Shown: piece after piece, positions 10,302-20,493 of the stretch
How the letters are laid out: the number at the start of each line of letters is the position of its first letter
Numbering within the stretch: the first letter of the stretch is position 1
Translations under genes and position numbers: made by a program
Source of the DNA: Corallococcus soli
GTDB lineage: Bacteria; Myxococcota; Myxococcia; Myxococcales; Myxococcaceae
Assembly (NCBI RefSeq): GCF_014930455.1
Contig: NZ_JAAIYO010000010.1
Location: forward strand, 124,001 to 188,000
Direction of reading: 5' to 3'
Length of the DNA: 64,000 bases
Notes under the pieces: model-generated
Seen by the model: the letters and a program-made list of their open reading frames with translations, nothing else
Told to the model about the DNA's origin: nothing
Databases searched by the model: none

Positions 10302-13298
10302 ATGCGCATCGTCTGTCAGAAATGCGCGGCGGCCTACGCGATCGACGATCGGTTGATCTCGGCCAAGGGCGTCCGCGCGCAGTGTCCCCGCTGCCGGCAC
10401 CTCCAGCTTGTGAAGCGGGAGGCGTCCGCCGCGTCGGTGACGGCGTCCCCTTCCGACGGAGCGGCTCCCCCCGCCCCCGAGCCGAAGCCCCCCGCGGCCG
10501 CCCCAGCGCCGCCCGCCGCGCCAGGGCCCCGGAGTCCTCCGGCCGCCGCAGCGCCGGCCCCGGCCTCGGACCTCTTCGGGGATCCGGGGGCGATGCCGGA
10601 GCTCGGGCCTCCGAGGGACGCGGATCCCTTCGCGGACCTGGGCCCTCCGGCCTCCCGGTCCACCGCGCCCGCGAGCCTCGCCGCGGACCCCTTCGCGGAC
10701 CTGGGGCCACCGGCCTCCGCGCCCGCGAAGAAGGAGCCGGTCGCGAAGCCCGCGCCCGCCGCGCCCGCGAAGAAGGAGCCGGCCGCGAAGCCCGCCGCTC
10801 CCGCGCTGGAGCTTCCGGCGGACCCGCTGCTCGACTTCCTGGGGCCGCCGCCGAGTGACCTGGGACGGGATGGGGCCTCTCCCCCGGCGTCCGCGCCCCC
10901 TGCCGGAGGCGTGTCGCTGGGCCGCATGTCCGCTCGCGCCCCGGCGCCGGCTCCGGCCGCCGCGCCCGCGCAGACCCAGACGAACTGCCGCGCGTGCGGC
11001 AAGGCGCTGGCGGACCCGTTCGACCAGGCGATGGGCGCGTGTGACGACTGCCGTCAGCGCGACCCCGTGGGGGCCCAGGAGGCCTCGGTGGTGGTGGCGC
11101 CCCAGGCGCCGGCGGCGTCCTCCGGGGGTGACCTGGAACTGCCGATGCTCAGCAACCTGGACCCCGGCGCCGCGTCGTCCGGCGGGGACCTGGACTTCGC
11201 GGGAGGCTCGCAGGGGTCGGGAGGCGACCTCCGGCTCGCGGGGGCCACGGCGCTGTCGCCGGACTCCCGCATCAGCGCGGTGAAGCCCGCGCGCACCTCG
11301 CACCTGACGGCCGCTCCGGTCCGGACCGCCCAGCGCGCGGGCTCCGGAGGCGGGCTCCGTTCGCTGGCCGTGGGCCTGCTTGGCGTGGTGGTGTTGGGCG
11401 GCGTCGGCGCGGCCGGCTACTTCCTCGTCTACAAGCCGCATCAGGAGGAAGCCGCCCGGGCCGCCCTTCCGGCCGCCCCGGCCGCCGTGCCCCAGGTGGT
11501 GCTGGACGCGATGCGCAGCTGGAAGCTCCAGTTCCTGGAGCTGGAGGGCACCAGCGCGGAGCACCTCGCGGCGGGCCAGCAACAGCTCGCGAAGGACCAG
11601 CGCATCGCGTACGCGGAGGCCGAGGAGTCCTTCCAACAGGCGCTGCTGCTGGACGCGCGCAGCACCGACGCCATCGCCGGATATGTGCAGGCGCTGGCGC
11701 TCGGCCGTGGCTCTGGCATGGACGACAACTCCTTCCAGGAAGCGCGCGGACTCATCCAGGCCGCGGAGGACATGGCGGGCAGGACGCCCGCGCTGCTCGT
11801 CGCGCACGCGAACCTGCTGCTGGCCCGCATGCGCGTGCCGGGCAACCAGGAGGAGGCGAGCCTCCTGGCGACGGCGGTGCTGGCGCAGCCCACGGCGCTG
11901 GACGCGCACAAGGCGGAGGCGCACCTGGTGCTGGGGCGCGCCCAGGTGGCCTCGTCGCGCGAGCTGGCCAACAAGGCGTTCGACGAAGCGCGCCGGCTGG
12001 CGCCGGGCCTCAAGCGCGTGGACTACTACAGCGCGCTCGCCCACGAGCAGGCCGGCCAGTACGGGCTGGCGCTCAAGATGCTGGGCCGCCGGCTGGAGCT
12101 GGATCCGCAGGACTGGGACAGCCTGGAGGCGTCCGCCCGCATCTACGTGGAGGTGGGGGAGCCCGCGCGCGCGCGCAAGCTGTACGAGGACCGCGTGAAG
12201 GCGAACGCGGGGGACGTGCGTGCGCTGCTCGCGCTGGCCGTGCTGCGCTACCAGGCTGAAGGCGACGTGCGCCTGGCGGTGCGCGAGCTGCGGGCCCTGG
12301 CGAAGAACGTGGCCCGCTACGGCCCCCGGGACGCCTCTGAAATCTGGGGACACCTGGCCGCGGCGGAGCGCTCCTCGGGCAACGCCGACGGGGCGGTGAA
12401 GGCCGCGGACGAGGCCCTGAAGGTGGTGAAGGACCTTCCGGAGGCCCACCTGCAGTTGTTCATGGTGGCCCTGGCGCGCAAGGACGCCGCGAAGGCGCGC
12501 GAGCACCTGAAGGGCTTCCAGGGCCGGTTGGAGGACTCCGCGCTGGAGCAGGTGCTGGAGGGCCGGGCGCTGCTGCTGGAGCAGAACCCGGCGGCGGCGC
12601 AGGAGCGCTTCGTGAAGGCGGGGAGGATGGACGCCCGCCGCCTGGACGCGCAGCTGCTCGCGGGCGTGGCGGCGGCCAGCGCGAAGCAGCGCGACGAAAC
12701 CTTCCGCCTCTTCTTCGGCGTGCTGGAGGCGCGGGAATGGGATCCGATGCGCCTGGCGCCGCACCCCGCGCTGACGCGCTTCTGGCTGCGCCCCAACGAC
12801 ACGCTCGCCGGGGTGGAGGGCGTGGTGCAGGTCCTGGGCACGGGCCCGGACGACGTGCAGCCCGCGCTGTACGAGGGGCTCGTGCGCTACTACCAGGGCG
12901 ACCTGCAGGGCGCGGATCGCCAGTTCCGCGCGGTGGTGGACACCGGCGTGAACAACGGCGCGGCGCTGGCCTACCGGTCGCTCATCGCGCTGGACGGGAA
13001 GTCCGCGCAGGCGCTCCCGCTGGCGGAGAAGGCGGTGGCGCTGGAGCGCAGCCTGCCCATCGCGCGCCTGTCGTTGGGGCTCGCGCAGGCGGCCAGGGAC
13101 GTGGAGCTGGCCAAGCGCACGGTGCGCTCCGTGGTGGACGTGTCCCCGAAGATGCTTTCGGCGCAGACCCATCTGGCGGCGCTGGAAGTGGCCGCGCAGC
13201 CGGACGTGGCGCGCGCGATGCTGTTGAAGGTGGTGGGACTGGATCCCGCCTACTTCCCGGCCAAGAAGCTGCTGTTCAAGCTGGACGAGCGAGGTTGA
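10302..13298 (+). CDS. zinc-ribbon, single-pass membrane protein with TPR repeats
   Basis: A 998-residue protein. The N-terminal 40 residues are a MJ0042-type zinc ribbon (CQKC...CPRC). A Pro/Ala linker contains repeated 'DPFADLGPP' units and lysine-bearing 'APAKKEP' units. A second CxxC...CxxC ribbon (CRACG...CDDCR) lies near 228-248. One membrane helix (about 352-378) precedes a long helical region of TPR-like repeats (about 395-998) with typical 'A...A....P.....A...L' spacing. This plan is common in myxobacteria, where zinc-ribbon/TPR proteins act in cell-envelope or motility assemblies; the exact role here is unknown. It sits between purH and purD with one- to four-base gaps, so it is surely co-transcribed. 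Confidence 0.85.
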   Translation: MRIVCQKCAAAYAIDDRLISAKGVRAQCPRCRHLQLVKREASAASVTASPSDGAAPPAPEPKPPAAAPAPPAAPGPRSPPAAAAPAPASDLFGDPGAMPELGPPRDADPFADLGPPASRSTAPASLAADPFADLGPPASAPAKKEPVAKPAPAAPAKKEPAAKPAAPALELPADPLLDFLGPPPSDLGRDGASPPASAPPAGGVSLGRMSARAPAPAPAAAPAQTQTNCRACGKALADPFDQAMGACDDCRQRDPVGAQEASVVVAPQAPAASSGGDLELPMLSNLDPGAASSGGDLDFAGGSQGSGGDLRLAGATALSPDSRISAVKPARTSHLTAAPVRTAQRAGSGGGLRSLAVGLLGVVVLGGVGAAGYFLVYKPHQEEAARAALPAAPAAVPQVVLDAMRSWKLQFLELEGTSAEHLAAGQQQLAKDQRIAYAEAEESFQQALLLDARSTDAIAGYVQALALGRGSGMDDNSFQEARGLIQAAEDMAGRTPALLVAHANLLLARMRVPGNQEEASLLATAVLAQPTALDAHKAEAHLVLGRAQVASSRELANKAFDEARRLAPGLKRVDYYSALAHEQAGQYGLALKMLGRRLELDPQDWDSLEASARIYVEVGEPARARKLYEDRVKANAGDVRALLALAVLRYQAEGDVRLAVRELRALAKNVARYGPRDASEIWGHLAAAERSSGNADGAVKAADEALKVVKDLPEAHLQLFMVALARKDAAKAREHLKGFQGRLEDSALEQVLEGRALLLEQNPAAAQERFVKAGRMDARRLDAQLLAGVAAASAKQRDETFRLFFGVLEAREWDPMRLAPHPALTRFWLRPNDTLAGVEGVVQVLGTGPDDVQPALYEGLVRYYQGDLQGADRQFRAVVDTGVNNGAALAYRSLIALDGKSAQALPLAEKAVALERSLPIARLSLGLAQAARDVELAKRTVRSVVDVSPKMLSAQTHLAALEVAAQPDVARAMLLKVVGLDPAYFPAKKLLFKLDERG

Positions 13299-13299
13299 C

Positions 13300-14559
13300 G
13301 TGAAGGTCCTGTTGCTGGGGTCGGGCGGCCGCGAGCACGCGCTCGCGTGGAAGCTGGCCCAGAGTCCCCGCCTCTCCCGGCTCCTGTGTGGCCCGGGCAA
13401 TGCCGGCACGGCGCGGTGTGGCACCAACGTGCCCCTGCAGGCGGACTCGCCGGAGGCCGTGGTGTCGCTGGCGCGCCGCGAGGGCGTGGACCTGGTGGTG
13501 GTGGGCCCGGAGGCGCCGCTGGTCGCGGGCGTCGCGGACGCGCTCGCCCAGGTGGACATCCCGTGCTTCGGCCCCGTGGCCGCGGCCGCGCGCATCGAAG
13601 GCTCCAAGGCGTTCGCCAAGGAGATCATGGCGGAGGCGGGCGTCCCCACCGCCGCCTTCAAGGTCTTCACCGACGCGGCCCAGGCGGAGGCGTACGCCGT
13701 CCAGCAGGGCCGCATCGTGGTGAAGGCGGACGGGCTGGCGGCGGGCAAGGGCGTCATCGTCGCGCCGGACGCGCAGGCCGCGCGGGACGCGGTGCGCGCG
13801 GTGGCGGCGCTGGGGGAGGCGGGCCAGCGGATGGTGCTGGAGGAGCTGCTGGAGGGCGAGGAGGTGTCGCTGATGGCCCTGTGTGACGGCGAGCGCTACG
13901 TGCTCCTGCCGCTGTCGCAGGACCACAAGCGCGTGGGCGAGGGCGACACGGGCCCGAACACCGGCGGCATGGGCGCGTACTGCCCGGCGCCGTTCCTCAC
14001 CGCCGAACAGCTGGCCCAGGTGGGCGAGCAGGTCATCGCCCCGACGCTGGCCGTGCTGCGCAAGCGGGGCACGCCGCTGCGCGGGGTGCTGTACGCGGGG
14101 CTGATGCTCACGGCCACCGGCCCGAAGGTGCTGGAGTTCAACGCGCGTTTCGGGGACCCGGAGGCGCAGGTCCTGATGATGCAACTGGATGAGGACATCC
14201 TGCCGCTCCTGGACGCGTGCGCGAAGGGGACGCTGGAGCCCCGGACGCTGGCGCAGAACACGGGCAGCTCCGTGGGCGTGGTGCTGGCGGCGGAGGGCTA
14301 CCCGGAGGCGCCGAGGAAGGGCCAGCGGATTGAGGGCCTGGAGGCGGTGCCCTTCAACGCGCCGGTGTTCCTGGCGGGCGTGGCGAAGGAGGGCGGCGCG
14401 CTGGTGACGGCGGGCGGGCGGGTGCTGACGGTGTGCGCGCGGGGCGAGGACCTGGCCAAGGCGCGCGAGCGGGCCCTGGCGTCGGCGGACATGGTCCGGT
14501 TCGAGGGCAAGCACTTCCGCCGGGACATCGGCGCACGAGGGCTCCGGACGCGGCCGTGA
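13300..14559 (+). CDS. purD: phosphoribosylamine-glycine ligase (GAR synthetase)
   Basis: PurD joins phosphoribosylamine and glycine using ATP, step 2 of purine synthesis. GTG 13300 lies one base after the previous stop and gives VKVLLLGSGGREHALAWKL, the family N-terminus. The ATP-grasp fold shows 'GPEAPLVAGVADAL', 'KADGLAAGKGVIV', 'EGEEVSLMALCDG' and the metal-binding 'LEFNARFGDPEAQ'. At 419 residues it has the expected size. Its TGA (14557-14559) overlaps the GTG of lptF at 14556, so the two are translationally coupled. Confidence 0.97.
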   Translation: MKVLLLGSGGREHALAWKLAQSPRLSRLLCGPGNAGTARCGTNVPLQADSPEAVVSLARREGVDLVVVGPEAPLVAGVADALAQVDIPCFGPVAAAARIEGSKAFAKEIMAEAGVPTAAFKVFTDAAQAEAYAVQQGRIVVKADGLAAGKGVIVAPDAQAARDAVRAVAALGEAGQRMVLEELLEGEEVSLMALCDGERYVLLPLSQDHKRVGEGDTGPNTGGMGAYCPAPFLTAEQLAQVGEQVIAPTLAVLRKRGTPLRGVLYAGLMLTATGPKVLEFNARFGDPEAQVLMMQLDEDILPLLDACAKGTLEPRTLAQNTGSSVGVVLAAEGYPEAPRKGQRIEGLEAVPFNAPVFLAGVAKEGGALVTAGGRVLTVCARGEDLAKARERALASADMVRFEGKHFRRDIGARGLRTRP

Positions 14560-15668
14560 AGCTGCTGGCGCGCTACCTGCTGAAGGAGCTGCTCGTCCCC
14601 CTGGGCGTCTGGGTGGCGTTCATGTTCCTGCTGCTGTTCGTCATGCAGTTCCTGCGGGGCACGGACGTGCTGCTGGGCTCCGCGGTGACGCTGAGCGACC
14701 TGGGCCGGCTCATCGCGTACCTGGCGCCGCACTTCCTGGTGATGGCGCTGCCCATCGCGTTCCTCCTGGCCATCCTGCTGGGCCTGGGCCGGCTGGGAGA
14801 GGACCGCGAGCTGACGTCGCTCCAGTCCCTGGGCATCAGCCCGCTCCAGCTGCTGGCGGCCCCCCTGGGCGTGGGGCTGGCGCTGAGCGGGCTGATGGTG
14901 CTGCTCACCTCCACGGTGGAGCCCTGGGGGCTCACGGGCGTGAAGGAGCTGGTGGGCGAGGTCATCCAGAAGAACGTCGCGGGCGACGTGAAGTCCGGCG
15001 TCTTCTACGAGGACCTGAGCGACCTCACGCTGTACGCGCAGAAGGTGGCGCCCAACGGGGGCGGGTGGACGAACGTGCTGCTGCACGACGACCGCGACCC
15101 CAGCTCCCCGCTGCTGGTGCTGGCCCACCGGGGACGCGTGGGCACCTCCGAGCGCGGCGAGGCGCTGACCATCGAACTGCAGCAGGGTGAGGTGCACCGC
15201 GCCAACCGCGCCTCGGTGGACGCCAGCACCGTCTCCTTCGAGAAGGCGCAGATCAACGTGGGGCTGGGCGGCTCGCTGTCGCGGCGCAACCGGTTCCGCT
15301 CCCCCAAGGAGGAGCTGACGCCGGTGGAGCTGCTGGCGGCGGCGAAGGACGCGGAGGAGCGCCAGGACAACCCGAGGCCGTTCCTGATGGCGCTGCACAG
15401 CCGGCTGGGCAACGCGGTGGCGCCGGTGGCGTTCGCGCTGCTGGCCACGCCGCTGGCCATTGGCCGCAGGCAGTCCGGCCGCGCCTGGGGCTACCTGCTG
15501 ACGCTGGGCGGCTACGTCCTCTACTACCTGCTCAGCCGCGCGTTCGAGCAGATGGGACAGAAGGGGCAGCTGCCGGTGCTCGTCGCGGGGCAGCTCGCCA
15601 ACGTGCTGTTCATGGTGGTGGGCGCGGTGGCGCTGTACCGGGTGGCGCGCTCGGGAACGGTGCGATGA
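14556..15668 (+). CDS. lptF: LptF/LptG-family permease of the lipopolysaccharide exporter (LptF-like)
   Basis: An inner-membrane subunit of the LptBFG transporter, which extracts LPS and passes it to the periplasmic bridge. The 370 residues show the family plan: three N-terminal membrane helices (about 10-35, 50-75 and 95-125), with 'LGEDRELTSLQSLGISP' as the cytoplasmic coupling loop that meets the ATPase. A periplasmic beta domain (about 130-275) and three C-terminal helices (about 285-365) follow. GTG 14556 overlaps purD by four bases. The stop overlaps the ATG of the next gene as ATGA. Which of the pair is F and which is G is assigned by order and is less certain than the family. Confidence 0.88.
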   Translation: MKLLARYLLKELLVPLGVWVAFMFLLLFVMQFLRGTDVLLGSAVTLSDLGRLIAYLAPHFLVMALPIAFLLAILLGLGRLGEDRELTSLQSLGISPLQLLAAPLGVGLALSGLMVLLTSTVEPWGLTGVKELVGEVIQKNVAGDVKSGVFYEDLSDLTLYAQKVAPNGGGWTNVLLHDDRDPSSPLLVLAHRGRVGTSERGEALTIELQQGEVHRANRASVDASTVSFEKAQINVGLGGSLSRRNRFRSPKEELTPVELLAAAKDAEERQDNPRPFLMALHSRLGNAVAPVAFALLATPLAIGRRQSGRAWGYLLTLGGYVLYYLLSRAFEQMGQKGQLPVLVAGQLANVLFMVVGAVALYRVARSGTVR

Positions 15669-16780
15669 ACCCCACGCTGTTCGGCTACGTGGTGCGCGCC
15701 TACGTGCGCTACACGCTGGGCATCCTGGCGGGCGTGGTGGCGGTGTTCCTGGTGGTGGACTTCGTGGACCGCGCGAAGGCCTACGGGGGCGAGGGCTGGG
15801 TGTGGGACGTGCTCAAGCTCTACGGCTACAAGGCGCTGGTGACGGTGCAGCAGCTGGGGCCGGCGGCGCTGCTGCTGGCGGCGGGCACCACGGTGTCGGC
15901 GCTGCGCAAGAAGGGCGAGGTGACGGCGCTCCGGGCGCTCACCTTCGGGCCGGCGGCGCTCTACCTGCCGGTGGGGCTGTGCGCGCTGCTGGCGTGCCTG
16001 GGCCTGGTCCTCTTCGACGAGACGGTGGCCGCGAGGGCCGGCCGGCGCGTGGACGAAATCACCACGCAGCGCTTCAACCGGTGGGGGGACTGGCGCCTGT
16101 ACTACACGCCGAAGCAGTGGTTCCGGCGGGGCGACAACATCTTCTTCCTGCGCGGCGGCGACGCGCAGGAGGGCTTCGAGAACGTCTCCATCTTCACGCT
16201 GACGCCGGAGTTCAAGCTGCGACGGCGCGTGGACGCGGGGCGGATGCGCTCGCTCGCGGACAACCGCTGGGAGCTGACGGACGTGGTGGAGCGCACCTTC
16301 ACGGAGGACGGGCGCACGACCGTCCAGCAGCAGCCGCGCGCCGAGTACGAGCTGGGCGTGGGCGCGACGACGTTCCGCATCCGGCCGGGGAGGCCGGAGC
16401 AGATGCGCCTGGGGGAGCTGCGTGAGCAGATCGCCGCGCGCGCGGAGGTGGGGCTGGCGACGCGGGGCTTCCAACTCGCGTGGCACAACCGGTTCGCGTA
16501 CGCGCTGGCGGGGCTGCCCGCGGCCCTGCTGGCGGTGGGGCTCGCGCTGCGCACGAACCGGCGGGGACACCTGACGGCCGCCGTGGTGGAGGGCCTGCTC
16601 ATCGCCGTGGCCATGTGGGGCCTGATGGTGGTGTCCCGCACGCTGGTGCTCACCGAACGGCTGGCGCCCGCCGTGGCGGCCTGGATGCCGACGACGTTGT
16701 TGACCCTGGTGGCCGGGGGCCTGTGGCTGCACCGCGAGGGCCTGCTGCCCCTGCCGCGAAGGCGGCGCGCGGCGAAGTAG
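15665..16780 (+). CDS. lptG: LptF/LptG-family permease of the lipopolysaccharide exporter (LptG-like)
   Basis: The partner permease of the upstream gene, overlapping it by four bases. The 371 residues have helices at about 15-40, 55-80 and 95-120, then the coupling loop 'LRKKGEVTALRALTFGP'. A periplasmic domain spans about 125-270, and three more helices about 275-350 precede a basic cytoplasmic tail (PRRRRAAK). It is the last gene of the purH-purD-lpt operon and runs towards acetate kinase, with only 23 bases between the stops. The ATPase LptB is not in the window. Confidence 0.88.
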   Translation: MNPTLFGYVVRAYVRYTLGILAGVVAVFLVVDFVDRAKAYGGEGWVWDVLKLYGYKALVTVQQLGPAALLLAAGTTVSALRKKGEVTALRALTFGPAALYLPVGLCALLACLGLVLFDETVAARAGRRVDEITTQRFNRWGDWRLYYTPKQWFRRGDNIFFLRGGDAQEGFENVSIFTLTPEFKLRRRVDAGRMRSLADNRWELTDVVERTFTEDGRTTVQQQPRAEYELGVGATTFRIRPGRPEQMRLGELREQIAARAEVGLATRGFQLAWHNRFAYALAGLPAALLAVGLALRTNRRGHLTAAVVEGLLIAVAMWGLMVVSRTLVLTERLAPAVAAWMPTTLLTLVAGGLWLHREGLLPLPRRRRAAK

Positions 16781-16803
16781 CCGGGGCCCGGCACCCGAAT
16801 TGC

Positions 16804-17979
16804 TCAGCCGCGCAGGAGCCGCCGGGTGTGCCGCGCGAGCTGCCCCTCCTCGTCGCTGCGGAGCACCCGCACCGGACACGCGGACGCCTGGGCGGAGATG
16901 ACCTCCGCCCCTGCTTCGTTGCGGCCCGCGTCGAGCGTGATGCCCAGGTGGCCGAGCGTCGCGCAGACGCGCTGGCGCACCCCCGCGCTGTTCTCCCCGA
17001 TGCCTCCCGTGAAGACGAGCAGGTCCAGCCCTCCGAGCACCGCGGCGTAGGCCCCCACCGTCTTGGCGATGCTCCGGGTGAACACGTCCAGCGCGAGCGC
17101 CGCCGCCGCGTCGCCCGCCTCCGCGTCGCGCGTGAGGGCCCGCATGTCGCTGGTCCCCTCCGACAGCCCCTTCAGCCCGGCCTCGTGGTTCACCACCGCC
17201 TCGAGCGCTCCCGCGTCCAGCCCGCATGTCCGCAGCAGGTACAGCAGCACGCCCGGGTCCAGGTCGCCCGTGCGGGTGCCCATGGGGATGCCCCCCGTGG
17301 GCGTGAAGCCCATGGACGTATCGACGGAGCGCCCGTGGTCGAGCGCCACGAGGCTCGCACCGCTGCCCAGGTGGGCCACCACGGCGCGCGCGGGCACGGC
17401 GGGCCCAAGCCTCGCGACGATGGATTCGTACGACAGGCCGTGGAAGCCGTACCGCTGCACGCCCTGCGCGCGCACGGCGCGGGGCAGGGGCAGCGTGGAC
17501 GCCGCGGGGGGCAGGGTGGCGTGGAAGGCCGTGTCGAAGCAGGCGAAATGGGGCACGCCCGGGTAGCGCGCCTGCGCGGCCCGGATGAGCGTGAGCGCCG
17601 GGGGGATGTGCAGGGGCGCGAAGTGCGTGGCGTCCTCCAGGGCCTCCAGCACCTCGGGCGTCAGGGCCTGGTGCTCGCGCAGCCGGGGCCCGCCGTGCAC
17701 CACCCGGTGCCCGATGGCGAGGGGCCTCGGCGCGCCGGCCGCCTCCAGGTGCCGCACGGCGGCGTGGAAGGCGTCCTCCTGGGTGGGGTGCCGCACGTCC
17801 TCGGCGCGCACCTGTCGGCCTTCGCCATCCTCCAGGACGAACCGGCCCTGCTCCGCGCCGATGTGGGTCGCGCTGCCCTTGAGCCGCACGGTGTCCTGGC
17901 CCGCTTGCTCGACGAAGAGCCCGAACTTCAGCGACGACGAGCCGCTGTTGATGACCAGCACCGCGTCGGCGTCGCTCAT
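16804..17979 (-). CDS. ackA: acetate kinase
   Basis: AckA makes ATP and acetate from acetyl phosphate and ADP. Its start '[22 protein letters not shown]' contains the family phosphate-binding N[ST]GSSS motif. '[12 protein letters not shown]' bears the catalytic His, and '[20 protein letters not shown]' and 'VFTGGIGEN' are also typical. At 391 residues it has the normal size. The ATG (complement of 17977-17979) overlaps the phosphoketolase stop by four bases, so the two are translated together. The pair therefore forms a complete bypass from sugar phosphate to acetate with ATP gain. Confidence 0.96.
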   Translation of the reverse strand: MSDADAVLVINSGSSSLKFGLFVEQAGQDTVRLKGSATHIGAEQGRFVLEDGEGRQVRAEDVRHPTQEDAFHAAVRHLEAAGAPRPLAIGHRVVHGGPRLREHQALTPEVLEALEDATHFAPLHIPPALTLIRAAQARYPGVPHFACFDTAFHATLPPAASTLPLPRAVRAQGVQRYGFHGLSYESIVARLGPAVPARAVVAHLGSGASLVALDHGRSVDTSMGFTPTGGIPMGTRTGDLDPGVLLYLLRTCGLDAGALEAVVNHEAGLKGLSEGTSDMRALTRDAEAGDAAAALALDVFTRSIAKTVGAYAAVLGGLDLLVFTGGIGENSAGVRQRVCATLGHLGITLDAGRNEAGAEVISAQASACPVRVLRSDEEGQLARHTRRLLRG

Positions 17980-20336
17980 CGCGCGGTCCACTTCCAGTCG
18001 CGGACCTGGGGCATGTCCTCGCCGTGCTCCGACACGTAGAGCTTGTGCTGCTGCCGCACCTCGGAGAAGCGCTGCTCCGCGTCGTTCAGCCGGTGGCGCG
18101 CGGCGGGCGAGTACCGGATGGCATCCAGCGCCAGCGTGAAGCGGTCCAGGTCGTTGAGCACCGTCATGTCGAAGGGGGTCGTCGTGGTGCCCTCCTCCTT
18201 GTAGCCATGGACGTGGATGTTGTCGTGGTTGGCCCGGTTGTACGTGAGCTTGTGCACGAGCGTCGGGTAGCCGTGGAACGCGAACACGACGGGCTTGTCC
18301 GTGGTGAACAGGCGGTTGAAGTCCTCCTCGTTCAGGCCGTGCGGGTGGACGCGCACCGGGGCGAGCGTGAAGACGTCCACCACGTTGACGACGCGCACCT
18401 TCAGCTCCGGCGCCCAGGTGCGCAGCAGCGTCACCGCCGCCAGCGTCTCCAGCGTGGGCACGTCGCCCGCGCAGGCCATCACCACGTCCGGGTCGCCGTC
18501 GTCGTTGCCGGCCCAGTCCCACGCGCCAATGCCCGCCGAGCAGTGGCGCACGGCGCTCTCCATGTCCAGCCACACGGGCGCCAGCTGCTTGCCCGCGATG
18601 ATGAGGTTCACCTGGTTCTTGGAGCGCAGGCAGTGGTCCGTCACGGACAGCAGCGTGTTCGCGTCCGGTGGCAGGTAGATGCGCACCGTGTCCGCCTTCT
18701 TGTTGGCCACGTGGTCGATGAAGCCCGGGTCCTGGTGGGAGAACCCGTTGTGGTCCTGCCGCCACACGTGCGAGCTGAGCAGGTAGTTCAGCGACGCGAT
18801 GGGCTTGCGCCAGGGCAGCTCCTTCGCGGATTTGATCCACTTGGCGTGCTGGTTGAACATCGAATCGATGATGTGGATGAACGCCTCGTAGCAGCTGAAG
18901 AAGCCGTGGCGTCCGGTGAGCAGGTAGCCCTCCAGCCACCCCTGGCAGAGATGTTCGCTCAAAACTTCCATCACCCGTCCGTCGGCGGAGAGGTGCTCAT
19001 CCGTGGGCTCCCGCTTCGCGTCCCACGTCTTGCCGCTGACCGCGTAGACGTCCTGGAGCCGGTTGGAAGCGTTCTCGTCCGGCGCGAACATGCGGAAGTT
19101 CCGCGTGCCCAGGTTGTGGCGCATCACGTCCCGCAGGTAGCCGCCCAGCACCCGCGTGGCGCTGACCTGCCTGGAGCCCGGCGGGCCCGGGTCCACGGCG
19201 TAGTCGCGGAAGCCCGGCAGCGCGAGCGGCACCAGGAGCTGGCCACCGTTTGCGTGGGCGTTGGCGCCCATGCGCAGCCGCCCCTTGGGCGCCAGGTCCG
19301 CCAGCTTCTCGCGGAAGGTGCCGTTCGCGTCGAACAGCTCCCGGGGGCGGTAGCTGTGGAGCCACGCTTCGAGCAGCTTCAGGTGCTCCGGGTTGGTGCG
19401 CACCTCCTCCAGGGGGACCTGGTGGGAGCGCCAGGTGCCCTCCACCTGCTTGCCGTCCACTTCGCGCGGGCCGGTCCACCCCTTGGGGGTGCGCAGCACG
19501 AGCATGGGCCAGCGGGGGCGGGTGGCGTCGCGGTTCTCCCTCGCGTGACGCTGGATGCGCAGGATTTCGGCGTAGAGCAGGTCGAGGAGCGCCGCCATCT
19601 CCTGGTGCATCCTCCTGGGGTCGTCGCCCTCCAGGAAGAAGGGCTGGTAGCCGTAGCCCCGGAAGAGGGCCTCCAGCTCGTCGGCGTCGATGCGGGCGAG
19701 CACCGTGGGGTTGGCGATCTTGTACCCGTTGAGGTGCAGGATGGGCAGCACGGCGCCGTCGGTGATGGGATTGATGAACTTGTTGGAGTGCCAGCTCGCG
19801 GCGAGCGCGCCCGTCTCCGCCTCGCCGTCGCCGACGACGCAGGGGACGATGAGGTCCGGGTTGTCGAAGACGGCGCCGTACGCGTGCAGCAGGGAGTAGC
19901 CCAGCTCGCCGCCCTCGCTGATGGAGCCGGGCACCTCGGCCGAGTCGTGGCTGGGGACGCCGTAGGGCCAGGAGAACTGGCGGAACAGGCGCTTCATCCC
20001 GTCGCGGTTGCGCTCGATGTTGGGATACAGCTCCGTGTAGGAGCCTTCCAGGAACGTATTGGCGATGATGCCGGGCGCGCCGTGGCCGGGGCCAATCAGA
20101 TACATCATGTTGGCCCGATGCAGCCGGATGATGCGGTTCAGGTGCACGTAGATGAAGTTGAGGCCGGGCGTGGTGCCAAAGTGGCCCAGCAGCCGGGGCT
20201 TGATGTCGTCCACCACGAGGGGCCGCTCCAGCAGCGGGTTGTCCTTCAGGTAGATCTGCCCGACGGAGAGGTAGTTCGCCGCGCGCCAGTAGGCGTCAAT
20301 CTTCTCCAGCTCGGCTTCACCCAGCGGTCCTGGCAT
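17976..20336 (-). CDS. xfp: xylulose-5-phosphate/fructose-6-phosphate phosphoketolase
   Basis: This thiamine-diphosphate enzyme splits xylulose-5-P or fructose-6-P with phosphate to give acetyl phosphate. It shows 'GPGHGAPG', '[14 protein letters not shown]', the TPP/metal motif 'GDGEAETG' with the following Asn, and '[17 protein letters not shown]'. I chose the start at 20336 ([17 protein letters not shown], 786 residues) because the conserved helix '[19 protein letters not shown]' then lies near the N-terminus, as in the family. A longer start at 20384 adds 16 residues. A GGGGGC at good distance precedes 20336. It overlaps ackA, and inverted repeats lie upstream. Confidence 0.95.
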   Translation of the reverse strand: MPGPLGEAELEKIDAYWRAANYLSVGQIYLKDNPLLERPLVVDDIKPRLLGHFGTTPGLNFIYVHLNRIIRLHRANMMYLIGPGHGAPGIIANTFLEGSYTELYPNIERNRDGMKRLFRQFSWPYGVPSHDSAEVPGSISEGGELGYSLLHAYGAVFDNPDLIVPCVVGDGEAETGALAASWHSNKFINPITDGAVLPILHLNGYKIANPTVLARIDADELEALFRGYGYQPFFLEGDDPRRMHQEMAALLDLLYAEILRIQRHARENRDATRPRWPMLVLRTPKGWTGPREVDGKQVEGTWRSHQVPLEEVRTNPEHLKLLEAWLHSYRPRELFDANGTFREKLADLAPKGRLRMGANAHANGGQLLVPLALPGFRDYAVDPGPPGSRQVSATRVLGGYLRDVMRHNLGTRNFRMFAPDENASNRLQDVYAVSGKTWDAKREPTDEHLSADGRVMEVLSEHLCQGWLEGYLLTGRHGFFSCYEAFIHIIDSMFNQHAKWIKSAKELPWRKPIASLNYLLSSHVWRQDHNGFSHQDPGFIDHVANKKADTVRIYLPPDANTLLSVTDHCLRSKNQVNLIIAGKQLAPVWLDMESAVRHCSAGIGAWDWAGNDDGDPDVVMACAGDVPTLETLAAVTLLRTWAPELKVRVVNVVDVFTLAPVRVHPHGLNEEDFNRLFTTDKPVVFAFHGYPTLVHKLTYNRANHDNIHVHGYKEEGTTTTPFDMTVLNDLDRFTLALDAIRYSPAARHRLNDAEQRFSEVRQQHKLYVSEHGEDMPQVRDWKWTAR

Positions 20337-20387
20337 CCGTGTCGCCCCCACGCAGATGGTGCGGGCAAACCAGACTCCAGTCATTGA

Positions 20388-20480
20388 ACGTCACGCAATG
20401 GCACGGGGAGCGAAACCCCGGGCGGCCGGCCCGCCTGCCACGAACTCTGTCAGCGCAATGACAGTCGCCCTGCGTGACGT
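20388..20480 (-). promoter_or_regulatory. inverted-repeat-rich upstream region of xfp-ackA
   Basis: ACGTCACGCA (20388-20397) and its exact complement TGCGTGACGT (20471-20480) lie 73 bases apart. Between them are CGGGG/CCCCG (20404-20420) and a perfect CTGTCA-N6-TGACAG dyad (20447-20464). The block sits 50-145 bases upstream of the phosphoketolase start. It may hold operators or a long leader hairpin; no regulator can be named. Confidence 0.4.
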
Positions 20481-20493
20481 CGGTCCTGGGGCC

